Positions 1-11,267 of a DNA stretch of 64,000 bases are shown one piece after another. Under the pieces are notes generated by a model. That model worked only from the letters and a program-made list of their open reading frames with translations, was not told where the DNA came from and made no database searches. The position numbers were made by a program, and so were the translations under genes. The number at the start of each line of letters is the position of its first letter. Position 1 is the first letter of the stretch. The stretch is from assembly GCA_907163375.1 (NCBI GenBank), contig CAJQUW010008587.1:419525-483524 (forward strand), given 5' to 3'. Source of the DNA: Prostheceraeus crozeri. Lineage: Eukaryota; Platyhelminthes; Polycladida; Euryleptidae.

Positions 1-970
1 TAGATCTAAGATCCACACATGTCCACCAAACCGATGCCATTAGTACACTTTCACAAACTTTGTAGTGTTCTGCACTGCAGTTGTGCAGCGATCAAAGAAA
101 CTGACTTCGCCCCATCCAAAATTATTCAGGAAGCCGAACCTGACCTACCGCGGAAGTTGCTTGCCATTACAACCATGCTCGAGCCCGAACTAGAAGTTGT
201 TCGAAGAAACCCAGACCCGACCCTACCCCAACATGAATTTCAATCTAGAAATAGAACTTTAATGTGGAAAAACTGCACATGGCTTGGCAGCTGTTGCACA
301 CTTAATCATATTTGACAGATTTTTGACCTATTTGACACCTCGTCATATTCCTGTTTCTCACGTAGACTGATCATGTAGGCCTACTATTCAACAAACGACA
401 AAGAATAACATTTTCCAAGAAATTATTCCGTCAAATTGTAATTATTGGAAATTGGCATCATACGAAGAGATCCGAACACTGCCAGGGTGCCAAAGAATTG
501 TATAACCATTTTTATTTGGCTCTTGTGGGCCGACTATCTGAACGATTTCATTTAGCCTCGACCTAAGCAGCACAAAATCTTTCTTTCATGAATAAGGCTT
601 TTGTTGGATAATCATCGAGCATGTCATATTTTTCATTGTTATGTTTATAATTCAAAACTATCAAGAAATTTGGACTTATCATGTAAGCATTAAACAAATA
701 TGCTATGAAAATAATCATCTGTAAAGGTGAATCCCCCTGTAACAGGACTGATAAGTCATTCTGCAAAAACTGTTCAATATGCAATAGATCCCGCCCATCC
801 TCTCCAGCCCATTCTTCACTGCTCGCAAAATTTGGTATCCGCTCTTGATATTCCGTGAGGAACCGGAAGAGTCAGTGGGAGTCGGGAGACTCCCAGCAGC
901 TGACTCCGCAGTTCCCTAGGACTTCAGTGAATTATTTTCGGAATGGTTAATTCATTCTCCTGGATATCGT
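1..970. other. non-coding stretch, nothing recognised
   Basis: No open frame here resembles a known protein and I see no RNA gene or clear repeat. The last 150 bases, with repeated GGGAGTC/GACTCC words near 870-905, may be the degraded upstream part of the LINE fragment that becomes readable at 971. Confidence 0.5.
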
Positions 971-1117
971 CTTCCTCACCATGAATGGGTCAAATCATAA
1001 GGATCTACTGTAGGACTGGAAGATTTGCTGCCGAAATGCTTCGCTGGGGACTGGCAGATTCTACTAAGTGCCCTTGCGGTGCAGATTTCCAGACGATACA
1101 TAGGTGGTTTAAATAAA
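971..1117 (+). mobile_element. LINE fragment, C-terminal end of reverse transcriptase ORF
   Basis: Frame 971-1000 reads LPHHEWVKS and, after one frame change, 1012-1117 reads RTGRFAAEMLRWGLADS then KCPCGADFQT. This is the conserved tail of jockey/RTE-like LINE polyproteins (EWV-x-LNRLRTG-x-GR, then LHRWGLADSPxCDCGAxxQT). Only this tail survives; the rest of the element is gone or unreadable. Seen directly: the motif order and the frame change. Inferred: the LINE clade, which I cannot settle from so short a piece. Confidence 0.6.
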
Positions 1118-1538
1118 TGAAATTGGATCAAGTATTTATTGTCATTCATAACTCAAGATAGCAAGATGGGGATCTATCATCAAATTATAGTAAATGAGTA
1201 GATAGACTCATGTCATTAAATCATGGTTACCTGATTCTAAAGCAGTGCATATCCTTTAGACAGACTTCAAAAGCAGACATTATCCATTATGCAACATATA
1301 GGCACATATCAAGCAACTATGGAAGCTGCTTGAATTTGAGAGTGCTCCACTTAGTAGGAAATCATTTTATGTCGAATTTGGCTGCAATCGATGATGCTTA
1401 TCGCGAAAAGTGGCTAAATAGGGGTTCATTAGTCATTTTGATAAAAAAAATGGCCTACGAAGTCATCGTGTGACATCAAACGATATTTTCGACCTTAAAA
1501 CTGGCAGATTATTCCCCCTTTTCCTTGCATTGTGTAAT
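1118..1538. other. non-coding stretch
   Basis: AT-rich spacer between a LINE scrap and a foldback element. The 87-codon open frame at 1210-1473 has no recognisable motif and I take it as chance. Confidence 0.4.
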
Positions 1539-2166
1539 TAGTCCGGCATCCCCAACGGGCTTCTGCAAGGAACGAGGTTGAAGATGTGACTTTCACAGAT
1601 AGATGTGAAAGTTTCACACCCTGTGCCAACATCGAATCTGCGCGTCTGCCGAGTTCTACTTGGTTCCTATTCTTGTCAAACAGGATCAAAGAAAAACAAG
1701 TTAATTCAATGGTGCACAGATTTAGGTTATTGCCTGAAATGGAATTTTCTATGTTTCTCTTGATAGTACTAAGTCTAGAGCAATAATTTTTGCATGATGT
1801 ATCTTCAAGTTATTTCCTACCATGTGTAGGCTATGTGATCTATTATCATGCTTCCGATCGACGATAGGTCTACATGCGAGAATGTGACTAAATGTGGATG
1901 AATGAAAGTGTTTGCCAACATTGGAAGCTTGCCAAGTCTGAATGTGTGAGTGAGTCTGTTTATACTTTGCAGATAAAAAGAGAAAACATGGAATATTTTT
2001 TATATAAACAAAGGCTGTAATCTGCGTGCCATTTGTTTTCTTTGACAAGAAGAGGAGGATGACTCGGCAGATCCGCGGATTCGCAGTAGGCATAGGGTGA
2101 ACATCATTCTATAGAAGCCTCATTTCGGTCAGGCTCCCTGTAGAAACTGTTTCTGGCTACCGGACT
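1539..2166. mobile_element. foldback (long terminal inverted repeat) element, old copy of family FB1
   Basis: The left end TAGTCCGGCATCC and the right end CTGGCTACCGGACT are inverted to one another, and the similarity carries far inward (CTGCCGAGTTCTA, TTCTTGTCAAACAGG and TCTATGTTTCTC on the left against their complements on the right). The sequence is clearly related to the much fresher copy at 52402-53128. Arms here are well diverged and I see no target-site duplication, so this is an old insertion. It encodes nothing visible and would depend on an unknown autonomous partner. Confidence 0.75.
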
Positions 2167-2517
2167 GCGATATGTGTGACGTACGACCATCAGAACTTTC
2201 GCCACTCGGAACTTACTCGGAACTTTCGCCACAAAGCGACTTTTTGTGTTCGAAAATAATGTAGCTTCATTTCGTTGGGTCCCGTGATCAACGAAAAAGA
2301 AGCTAACGGATCAGAAATAACGAAATTACAGCGAAACTAGGCGTTTTGTGTCATGATTCTTGAGTATTTCCAACAAGCCGGAAGTTGGCTATGAGATATC
2401 GATTCATGTGATTAAAGTCATTTTCCTCCTGAAAGTCACATGGGGATGTGACCTTCTGTTGTTTCTTCTATACTTCTATTCTCTCTCTGAAGGGTTTAGG
2501 TCACTTCATACTGAACA
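2167..2517. other. non-coding stretch
   Basis: Holds a short local direct repeat around 2190-2235 (ACTTTCGCCAC twice, CTCGGAACTT twice). Nothing else recognised; it may be the left part of the piggyBac-like element that ends at 2740. Confidence 0.35.
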
Positions 2518-2744
2518 CGAGTTAACTCGATATTCGTATAATTGGAACACCCAAGCATCCCGAGTTAACTCGGGATTCGTGAACAGTGGAAGGGAAGGCT
2601 TCATCTGTCAGTGACAGTTGCCTGCCTTACTGATGCGAGCTAACTCGTGCTCAGTTTCCTGCTGTACTTCATTGTCAACGTCACCAGTCAACTGCTGATA
2701 ACACTCGATACTAGTTAACTCGGGCTTAGCCGTTAAAGGGTTAA
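2518..2744. mobile_element. piggyBac-like element, one end, with palindromic subterminal repeats
   Basis: The stretch ends GCCGTTAAAGGG directly against TTAA (2741-2744), matching the piggyBac pattern of TTAA target followed by a CCCTTT-type terminus. Four copies of the 12-mer palindrome CGAGTTAACTCG or a one-base variant lie at 2518, 2561, 2636 and 2711; the last three are spaced exactly 75 bp apart. I cannot find a matching left end or any transposase, so this is a solo end or a degraded non-autonomous copy. Confidence 0.45.
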
Positions 2745-4567
2745 ATGATTTAGTTCTTGTATGAAAGGTACTTCTTGCTCTGCGTTGTTGGTAAGTTGGA
2801 TATTCTAAATGGCACGATTGGCCAACTGACGGTCTTCGCTAGGAGTTTGAGTCTCGGGTTCCAAGTCATGAATTTCATGGCCAGTTTTTCGAGAAAGTTC
2901 AGCTGTGTTTGACGAGATCAGGTGTTCTAAATGGAGAACTGGAGTAGCAATTACTTCGCTTCATCATGGGATATTGCTCCGTCTTGACTATTTTCTAAAG
3001 AACTTTCGCCATTGCTTTCTTCGTGTCAACTGAAACCTCAGAATCGCAAAGGCTAGGGGCCATCGGTTCTAGAGATCGTTAACAAAGATATCCAAGTAAA
3101 TAGTTCAGAGGATGAAATCCGACTGCTTTATCGAGATCTAATGAAGGAATGGCAGCCTCAATCCTGGCCTTCACAATGAAAATGAATAAGCCGCGTAGTC
3201 CACTGTCCTCCTTCGGCGTCAGCTTGAATTGAGAACGAAACATCCACATTTTAGGTCAATAAAATTTCTATCATAAGCAAATCCAGATTATCTATGTTGC
3301 TGTCAAGACATTCAAATGATTAATAAATGTGTTAAAAATAGCTCAATGTGACGGATCAATTAGCGATGCATGCAAGGATATTTAATTGGAAAAACGTCGC
3401 AAAATCGTTTTACTCGAATTTGTTTTTCATAAATTCTTGAATTTAAGACATTTTTTCAAATTTCTCATTAGTGTAAGAACCCCTTTTGTCGCTAGTATTA
3501 TTTCTCCATTGACGATTGGACGCTAAGTGCATGTTTGCGAAATTCACAGGCTACACGACCGGTTTCCAGAACATGTGTATTTACTACAGCAATCTGTAGG
3601 TTAGCCCATGTAGGCTAGTTGTTTATGTACTGACTGACATCACAAGTAGGCCTATTCATTTCGCTATCACAATTAAGTGAATTATAATCAATTGACTCCT
3701 CTAGTTAATAAAGCTTTTCAAAGTCGATGCTGTCTGCCTAGAATTTGCTCTCAGTTGCCGCAATGAAATGGCAAGTCGTGTTTATGGAGGTACATGCATT
3801 AGTAGATGTCTTGAAGTGAAAAAGAATTAATTACAGTGAAGTTTTTTTAAAGGATGTCGCAATTCCATGAGCCCTAACATAATCTTTAACTTTTTCGGTT
3901 GCTGTGATAATTTCGATATATTAGCGTGCTAGAAGCACACTTTTTTGCCAAACACGACTGAGCCATCCGACCCAACCTACATTTTTCAATAATTTAGTTA
4001 TTATTATTCACTGCATTGTACAGTAGACATCATGCATGTTATTTTTGCACTTAATGCATTCAGTGAAAACATAGACGCAAACCAGCAAAGGACTTGCCGG
4101 GGATCATGGCCGCAATTTATGATCATGGTTAAATGATCAGTTTTTGCTGGTAATAATGGCCATTGGCAGCCTAGTAAACTCTGCCAATTTGAAAATGCTA
4201 CCATCGCATTGGATTGACCACGTTTAGCCTGACAGCAATCTAATTTGGGTAATTATTTGACTGATGAAGGCGCTTTCACCAACTCGTGTTTTATAATTGA
4301 ATAAGCCTGCTCAGCTCCAGTGACTCGTCATGAGACTATTCATCCATTTGCCAAGCTTTCCCATTGTCTACACACTTTGAACTGGCAATGACGAGTACTA
4401 CTCGTCATGGTACAATTGTCATTGCGGAAACTGGCCTGACATAACAACGATCCTCCTTTTATGACGGGGAAAGCTTAGTTTGGGACTGCATTTGTGCAGA
4501 CAGTAGTTCGCGTCATCACTGCACCAGTCGTCTGTCAATCCAACATAGCAGCCAAACAAGCAGAATG
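2745..4567. other. non-coding stretch
   Basis: AT-rich, no recognisable coding sequence. It contains one near-perfect palindrome at 4388-4408 (ATGACGAGTA, one centre base, TACTCGTCAT). Nothing else stands out. Confidence 0.4.
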
Positions 4568-4797
4568 GACACAGGTGAACAAATGCAGAAGTATTATCGG
4601 GGCTTTTATGTCTATCCGGTGGCTATTGAAGCGACTGGGGTGATGGGACCTTCAACTGCGCAGTTCATCATCAAACATGGAAGGCGTAGCACATCGCAAA
4701 TGATCCAAGAGAAGCCACATGACTGAGGCAGAAGATTAGTTGACATGGACATTCAAAGGGGGAATGCAGCTGTGCCATTCTTTGAGGCTTGGGTTTC
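4568..4797 (+). mobile_element. LINE fragment, reverse transcriptase C-terminus (second family)
   Basis: The plus strand reads YRGFYVYPVAIEATGVMGP, then IIKHGRRSTSQMIQEK, an in-frame stop, then VDMDIQRGNAAVPFF. This is the order found at the end of many invertebrate LINE polyproteins (F-x-P-x-AVET-x-G-x-GP, GRR, RST, then SVAIQRGNAA). One stop interrupts it and nothing readable remains upstream. It is not the same LINE type as the fragment at 971. Confidence 0.6.
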
Positions 4798-7700
4798 ATT
4801 GAACAGTGCACACTTATGCATTCATGAATTGCCACAATTCACGCCATAATGAATTTCTGTTGGAAAGAATCAGGAGTGCTTTGTTGTAAAACATTTATAA
4901 ATATTTATATATACAAAAGTTTTGGGTCGACATCCACAGACCATCTTCATGTATGAAAGGAATTCATCTAAGGTGTAGTAGTGCTATGTAAGCAATTCAA
5001 ACATGAAACATAGTTTCAACATAATTCAGGTCGGGTCTGGCAAGTTATTCGGAGATTCCAGTTATACTGAGGTCATTAAGGATGCAATGGCGTCACGTTC
5101 TCTTGGCATTACGACAGCTCGACGCCCTTACACTTCCATACTTTCTACTCTTCCCAGACACCTTTCTGTCGCTCTCTTCTCTTGAACAAATAATCGCAAG
5201 CGTCCTCTTCGAACGTCCAATTCTTTCAGACGTCCTTACATGGCACATCGTCGCTCCATTTCACTCTTGCCATATAGCTCAACTTTCTCCTATCGCACGT
5301 TCGAAATATCATAAGCATTTTCTGTGTGTGGCAGTTTCAAACCTCCAGCCTCTTCTAAAATTTTGTTTTAGTTATCTATATATAATGTATGTTGGTTTGC
5401 ATAATTGTTGTTTCTAATGTCATGATTTGAAAATTATAAAAAAGCAAAAGCATTATGTTCTCAAGCCAAAATGGTATTGAAACACACCATGCTTTGCGAA
5501 CTCTAGTTGCGGAAGTGTAGGAATTGCTAAGATCTTTTTATAGTGTCAAATATTTCAAGTCTGCGAAACAATTGACATAAACTTTTTGATGTAAAGCTTG
5601 CAGACAATCAAATTTTATAAATGTCTTGACTGAGATTGTACATTTTGTGAGTGATAGAAAAGTCTAATCAACTCAGGAACTTTATTATAGTTGTAACCAA
5701 TGTAGGGGCTCATAGATACATTGGCCTACATTAATTACAACGATAATTGAATTAAGGTTGCTGTCGAGGAAAATGACTCTTTCCATCACTCGCAAAAAGA
5801 TATTTTTCGAAAGATAACAACATTATTCACATGTGTGATACCAAAAAATGCTAAACAACTTCTGGTTGTCACTGATTCCTGTCCGAATAATGAAATTTTC
5901 ATTTCCAAATACTCCCTAATGTCACAGAGTTGTCTCCCACCACGCGTTGGTTTTTATCGCAACTTATACAATGCATGAAAAAAAGTGCATATATACATAA
6001 CCTTCTTTGTTAAGAGGCATTGATGCCAATCCGCAAGCCAAGATTAGCTGACCTATTGTGAAGTTTTCATAGTAATGATTTCCGGTTCAGCTTGATTCTG
6101 ACTTGGAGAGTGACCCTAACATATCCGGTTACGGGTGAACCTTCCATTTCATCTTCAGTTTGTCAACTTCATGTGGTTTGATGAAACATTAACTTATTTG
6201 CAAATCGGAACCGGATGTAGAGTCGATTTCTGAGCGCTGTGTCATTTGAAACGGTTCAGCATGGAACTTAATGGTAATCTGTAGCATCGAATAATAAGAT
6301 TAATGCATTTTGTATAATAACAAGAAGTATCCAATACAGTATAGGGCTGTTGATAATACGATCTACTCAACAAAAAAAAGCTCAACGATGTTAAATCATG
6401 TTAAGCAGCAAATACAACCGTTAAAGGGACTGAAGACATAACTGATCATCATCCGTCACCGAGCACATCCAAATGGACATAATTTGAGGCACATATGGAT
6501 AAGGAATACAACATCATATTTCATCTCAAAATCCCATTAAGTATCGCAATAATAAATTTTCCTCCAAGAAGGTCAAGGACTTAATAAGTGACCGAAAGAT
6601 TGGAAATAAATTTGAAACAGTATATCAATTTGCTTCATGTCCAATCCAAAACAAAGAAATTTGCTTCAAAAAGAGCGCTATGTTCTCTTACAAAAGTAGC
6701 ATGTCACAAGTTCAACCGATCTTAAAATGATATATAGACAGTGTTATAAGAGCTTCACATACGAACCTCATAAGCACAAGAGGAAGCATTTCACAACCAG
6801 CGTCATCCATTTATAAGCGTTCACCAAAACGTTGTCAACACAGGAATATCTTCAATTTCAAAGTCGACGCCTTGGATTTGGAAAGTGACAACACCAGTAT
6901 TTTCCTAAGTGAAGCCCTACTTAATATCAAACCTACGTGTAGCCTTCATTCAGAGCAAATAAAGTTAGCAACACACCCAATTTTTATTTGTAAAATAACC
7001 TACGATTCCAGTCTGATATAAACTTTCTATCCATTAGTCAAAGTCTCATTTTTTCTATCACTAACGTATACATGATCCGTTATCTACATATTTCAATCTA
7101 GCTATTACTTATTCCACGTTTGTCGTCCTTTGATTCCCAGTTCCTAGGGCTGGACGGTTGATGATTCTCCTTCATTCTTCGGTTCACGGCATGTTCTTCG
7201 GAGATCCCAGATGTTTTGAGGTTTTCACGGGTGCATCGGGTTCTGTCTGGCCTTCGGACAGCTTGTCGGCCCTAACATGTGGCATACATAATTTCAAACT
7301 TCAGGTGTTCATAAATACTTCCAATTTTAACGTTAAAGCGGTATGAATAGGTTTAAATTTGGACAATAAAGTAAGCCACCAATGACAGCAAGGTCATTTT
7401 CATTTAAACTGAGCAATGCTGTTCAAATTATAAACTGCTATGCTATTTTCGTATTACAGACTCACATTGAGTATCATTGCTTTCGCATCTTGAGTATGTC
7501 GTAGAGCCGAAATTTCAAGCAATCTGTAGGAACAATGAAATTAGCTCTGATTTGCAGATTGAAATCAATTATCAACTTATTAATTGCCGCCAGACGAAAT
7601 CGAATTAATTAATCGGAAATAAATAATAAGATAAAATAATTCCATCAAACATTGTATTTAACAATCAGCAGCAAGGCTAACAGTACAGTTCTGAATAGTC

Positions 7701-7927
7701 TTCAAACTCTAGTGAAGAATGTTGAAGATATTCAACGGCGTGTATTATAGCATTGATGTGACTAATGTCATTAGTTATCGCTCATACGTTGCCGATGTTG
7801 GCGACCATCGGTCTGTAGACTTGACTATTTCCGGTAGTCAATTTAAGTTTATGACGAATTTTAATCGTGTAGAAGAGTTTTATTTATGTTCCTTGTTCAT
7901 TGATGAGTGATTGTTATTCAAGTCTGA
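4798..7927. other. non-coding stretch upstream of bZIP gene 1
   Basis: No clear exon seen. The acceptor before 7948 means at least one upstream exon exists, but I cannot identify it from sequence alone. A short hairpin (AATGTAGG/CCTACATT) lies near 5699-5732. The open frames at 5003-5417, 7158-7346 and 7719-7910 carry no motif and look accidental. Confidence 0.35.
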
Positions 7928-7947
7928 AAATATCTCCTTTGTTGCAG
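7928..7947 (+). promoter_or_regulatory. splice acceptor of bZIP gene 1 last coding exon
   Basis: The run ATATCTCCTTTGTTGCAG ends at the AG at 7946-7947. It is pyrimidine-rich and falls nine bases before the ATG at 7956, so the exon carries a few untranslated bases if that ATG is the start. Confidence 0.6.
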
Positions 7948-7955
7948 GTTCCACA

Positions 7956-9029
7956 ATGTCTCACACTCCAATCGACTACTATCAGTCGTTTGATTCTGGT
8001 CGTACGGAGGTAGAATCTCCTGCTACCATCCAGGACTCTCGCATAGCTGCTTCCTACTCAGTCGCTCGTATGGATGGAATGCATCAATCGAACGAATACT
8101 TGACTCCCAATTCAATGGCAAATTCTAGTGAAGCTGATCAGATTATGCAAAATACTGGTACAACAATTAGTGTGAATATGGATAATAAACCATCGATCAA
8201 TGCCGCATTGGCGGTTGCTATGTTGCAAAATGGAGAAATGACCATCGATAACAATCATTTAACTGGACTATTAGACAATCAAAACTCGGCTGCTGCTGCT
8301 GCCGCCGCTGCTGCATTAGTGGCTGCCTCATCTTCCGTTCAACCACAGTCTCATCAAAATGCCTTACAATCTTTATCGAAGCCAATGGCTTTGAGGAACA
8401 ATCAACCACAGCAGCACCCTCCATCTTCGGACGGTCTCATCCAGTCACAACAGCGAGGCGGCGGCTATGTCCAGCAGCAGACCACAGTTAGTGCTTCCCA
8501 ATTGCAAGCTCCTATGGGCGCTGTTATGTCTTCGATTCATGGAATTGCCCCTTCTGGTTCACCGTCAGAGCATACGATCCAGATCAGTGGTCAACTTCCT
8601 CAGGTGGCGGCTTCTGGTAGCGGCGGTATGGATAATTCGAATGTTCATGGTGTCATTGACGAATTGCAGGACGGTGGGACCAGTAATCAGATCATTTCGA
8701 ACAATGGCGGTGCAGTGATTCCTCCTGTAAGTATGCCGACATCTGTAATTAAAGTTCTCTCCGGCTCATCTCAACAACGACCGCGATCTGAGAAGAAACC
8801 CATACCAGAGGATCTGAAGGATGACAAGTACTTCGAAAGGCGAAAAAGAAACAACATGGCGGCAAAGAAATCTCGAGACGCACGAAAGCAGCGGGAAGAT
8901 GAAATCGCTATTCGAGCAAGTTTCCTTGAAAAGGAAAACGCGATATTAAGGGCCCAGGTAGCAACCTTGAGGGACGAAGCGAATTCATTGAGACAATTAC
9001 TCCTCGCTAAGAGAACGAATCGAACCTAA
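7956..9029 (+). CDS. PAR-type bZIP transcription factor 1 (HLF/TEF/Pdp1/CES-2 type)
   Basis: From ATG 7956 the product is 357 residues. Residues 282-357 form a PAR/bZIP end: PEDLKDDKYFERRKRNN, then the basic-region signature NNMAAKKSRDAR, then a leucine zipper beginning at ASFLEKENAILR and ending a few residues before the stop. The extended homology just before the basic region (DLKDDKY) and the IAIRASFLEKEN linker are hallmarks of vertebrate HLF/TEF/DBP and fly Pdp1. The N-terminal part is low-complexity: nine alanines at 112-120, then Q/S/G-rich sequence, typical of a transactivation region. Such factors bind RTTAYGTAAY sites in the nucleus as dimers. The open frame continues 15 codons upstream of 7956, but the AG at 7946-7947 and the CACAATG context favour this start; coding from an upstream exon is also possible. 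A related gene follows at 18.2 kb on the same strand. Family call is firm; orthology to a named gene is not. Confidence 0.9.
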   Translation: MSHTPIDYYQSFDSGRTEVESPATIQDSRIAASYSVARMDGMHQSNEYLTPNSMANSSEADQIMQNTGTTISVNMDNKPSINAALAVAMLQNGEMTIDNNHLTGLLDNQNSAAAAAAAAALVAASSSVQPQSHQNALQSLSKPMALRNNQPQQHPPSSDGLIQSQQRGGGYVQQQTTVSASQLQAPMGAVMSSIHGIAPSGSPSEHTIQISGQLPQVAASGSGGMDNSNVHGVIDELQDGGTSNQIISNNGGAVIPPVSMPTSVIKVLSGSSQQRPRSEKKPIPEDLKDDKYFERRKRNNMAAKKSRDARKQREDEIAIRASFLEKENAILRAQVATLRDEANSLRQLLLAKRTNRT

Positions 9030-11267
9030 CGAATAGTATAACTGAGATCTCTTCACGCTAACTCTGTTTGTGATACATAACTTGGAATATTTCAGATACA
9101 CTTGTGTTAAAACCTGCTGGTGCGTTAATGGTTCCCGCCATGTCTAAGATAATTTAACATAGCATATTAAATATGATCTACATCATGTATTTGAACATCA
9201 GGGTTATAAACTTAATCCTACTCCCGGTGAAGCTTTGTTTGAAGGCTTTAATCATAAAACTCAAAAACCTCGGTGATGTAGGCCGCTTTTAATCATAGTG
9301 GACACCTTCCAACCATTGATCTGCATTGTTCTGTTCTTTCTAAATCACGGAGTCCGAAAATTGTGACTTGTATTTTTTTGTTCTGACTGATATTTCACTC
9401 ATGTTCTTTGTCGTTCCTCTCATACGAGATCAATCACTCATGTTCTTCATTGTACCTGATCATAGCAAAATCTCTCCACATAGCCTACCTCGTCTGGCAA
9501 AGACTACGGAAACCGGTTTTATTAGTTTTCCATTTCGTACAACGAGAAGCAGAACTCTACAGTAAAGCTGTTGATTGTAAAAACTACCTGTCAGTTTTTG
9601 CGCGCGTGTTTGTGTACAGTTCTGTTGCAAATAGTTGATTTGTATGTTTTATAGAAATTTTACCAAATCTTAATTGCAAATGCTTAATTATTGGTTGACT
9701 TCCTGTTTTGAATCATGGTTTGAATCGGACACATATTTTCATTAATTTTTAATGTTGTATTATATGATTTCGTTTCCGGAAAATCTTTCCATCTTACTCA
9801 TCTTAGTATCCTCTCAGAATCTGTTCATCTGTGAATTACTGCTTCGATAGGTAGAGTCTGCAACTTGCTGGAGAAAATCTATTATTCTATTTTCAGCATT
9901 TCCTGGACATCAGAATATGTAATATGGTGATGATCGGCTGCTCATCTTGCGGGCTTTAGTTCCAAAACTGTCACAATTTACAGCGATTTCCGATCGAAGC
10001 AGTAATTAAATTTGAAGCAGATCATTTCTAGCCGATGAGAGGAAAATTTCATTCACGGCGTCTTTGGCGATGAATATGTTTCCAATAAATTCAGCTTTCG
10101 ACGATATTAGTCTGTATAGAGGATATCAAAGTCTACTGGATCGCCAAGCACAGATGAGTATATCTACTAAAATATCGGTGAAAGTAACTCACTTGTCGTG
10201 TAATATGTACATGATTAACATTTACTGATATTTTAGAATATATATATATTCATTTATGCTTAAAAAATGCTTAAGAAACACGTCGCTTGATCACGAACAT
10301 TTTTGGAAACTATATCATCGTCAAAGTACTCCGGGAATGAAATTCTCCCTGCTTTCCTCTAGATCTGTCCACAATAACAAAACATTGCAAGTGTAGTGTG
10401 CATAATTTTCCCAATAAATTGCTATTTGAACGTATTATAACTTGGTTAAATCCCTTGTTTAGCATAATCCGGACAGGATTTTGCTTTTTGACACGGGTAT
10501 ATATAAAACTGCAAGAAATGATCTTATCTCCTTTGGATTGAAGATTGTATTGGATTGGAATATTGTTGCTAATATTGAAATTTAATTCAGCATCAAAAGT
10601 TTTAAGTCATCAACAATTGAGTTTTCAATGATATGTCAGAGAAGTATTAGACACAGCCAAGAGTGTGTAAATGCTGGCGTTTACAATGGCGCGCGAGAAC
10701 TCTGTTTGTGTAGCCAATCACTGGCAAGAAGTTGGTATGACTGCTATGTAGATGGAAACAGAATCTCACATATTAAATATCCGTAGTTTTATAAAACAAA
10801 GGCATACACATAAGTGATCATTGACATTTTTCAGTGAAATTCGTTGCTTTGCGATTATCTGTTAAGCGATGAAGATATTCTGTCATCATTGTGGTTGTTG
10901 CAAACATATTTTCTGACCGGTGACACAGCAGCACAGCATGACAGTCTCATCTTCATCTTCAATAAGTTCTCAATAATCACTCGATCTCATGATGTCTGAA
11001 GATGGAAATGTTTTTCAATTGTTGTTATGTGTGTTAACTTTGTAACAGATAAGCATTGACTAGGCATAGAACTATGTAGAGCTCGATGACTTCATCTCGA
11101 TATTGTCATGCTTCTGTTACATATTGTCATATTTGTTTTTATTTTCTTTACTGTGAGCTGACGACTAAGTTTTTATTGAATGTATAACTTTCAGGATGTA
11201 CTTGTATTATTCGCTCACATACAATGTCATTTTCTTTCTTTGATTAGGTGTTACTTTTGTAAATAAA
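9030..11267 (+). other. probable 3' untranslated and flanking DNA of bZIP gene 1
   Basis: AT-rich with no coding motif. Candidate AATAAA signals occur near 10084, near 10413 and at 11262-11267 (in TTGTAAATAAACAAAG). Which is used cannot be told from sequence. Confidence 0.35.

Noticed and set aside
8218-8718. Other-frame open readings inside bZIP gene 1
   Set aside because: Shadows caused by the repetitive alanine and glutamine codons of the real frame.
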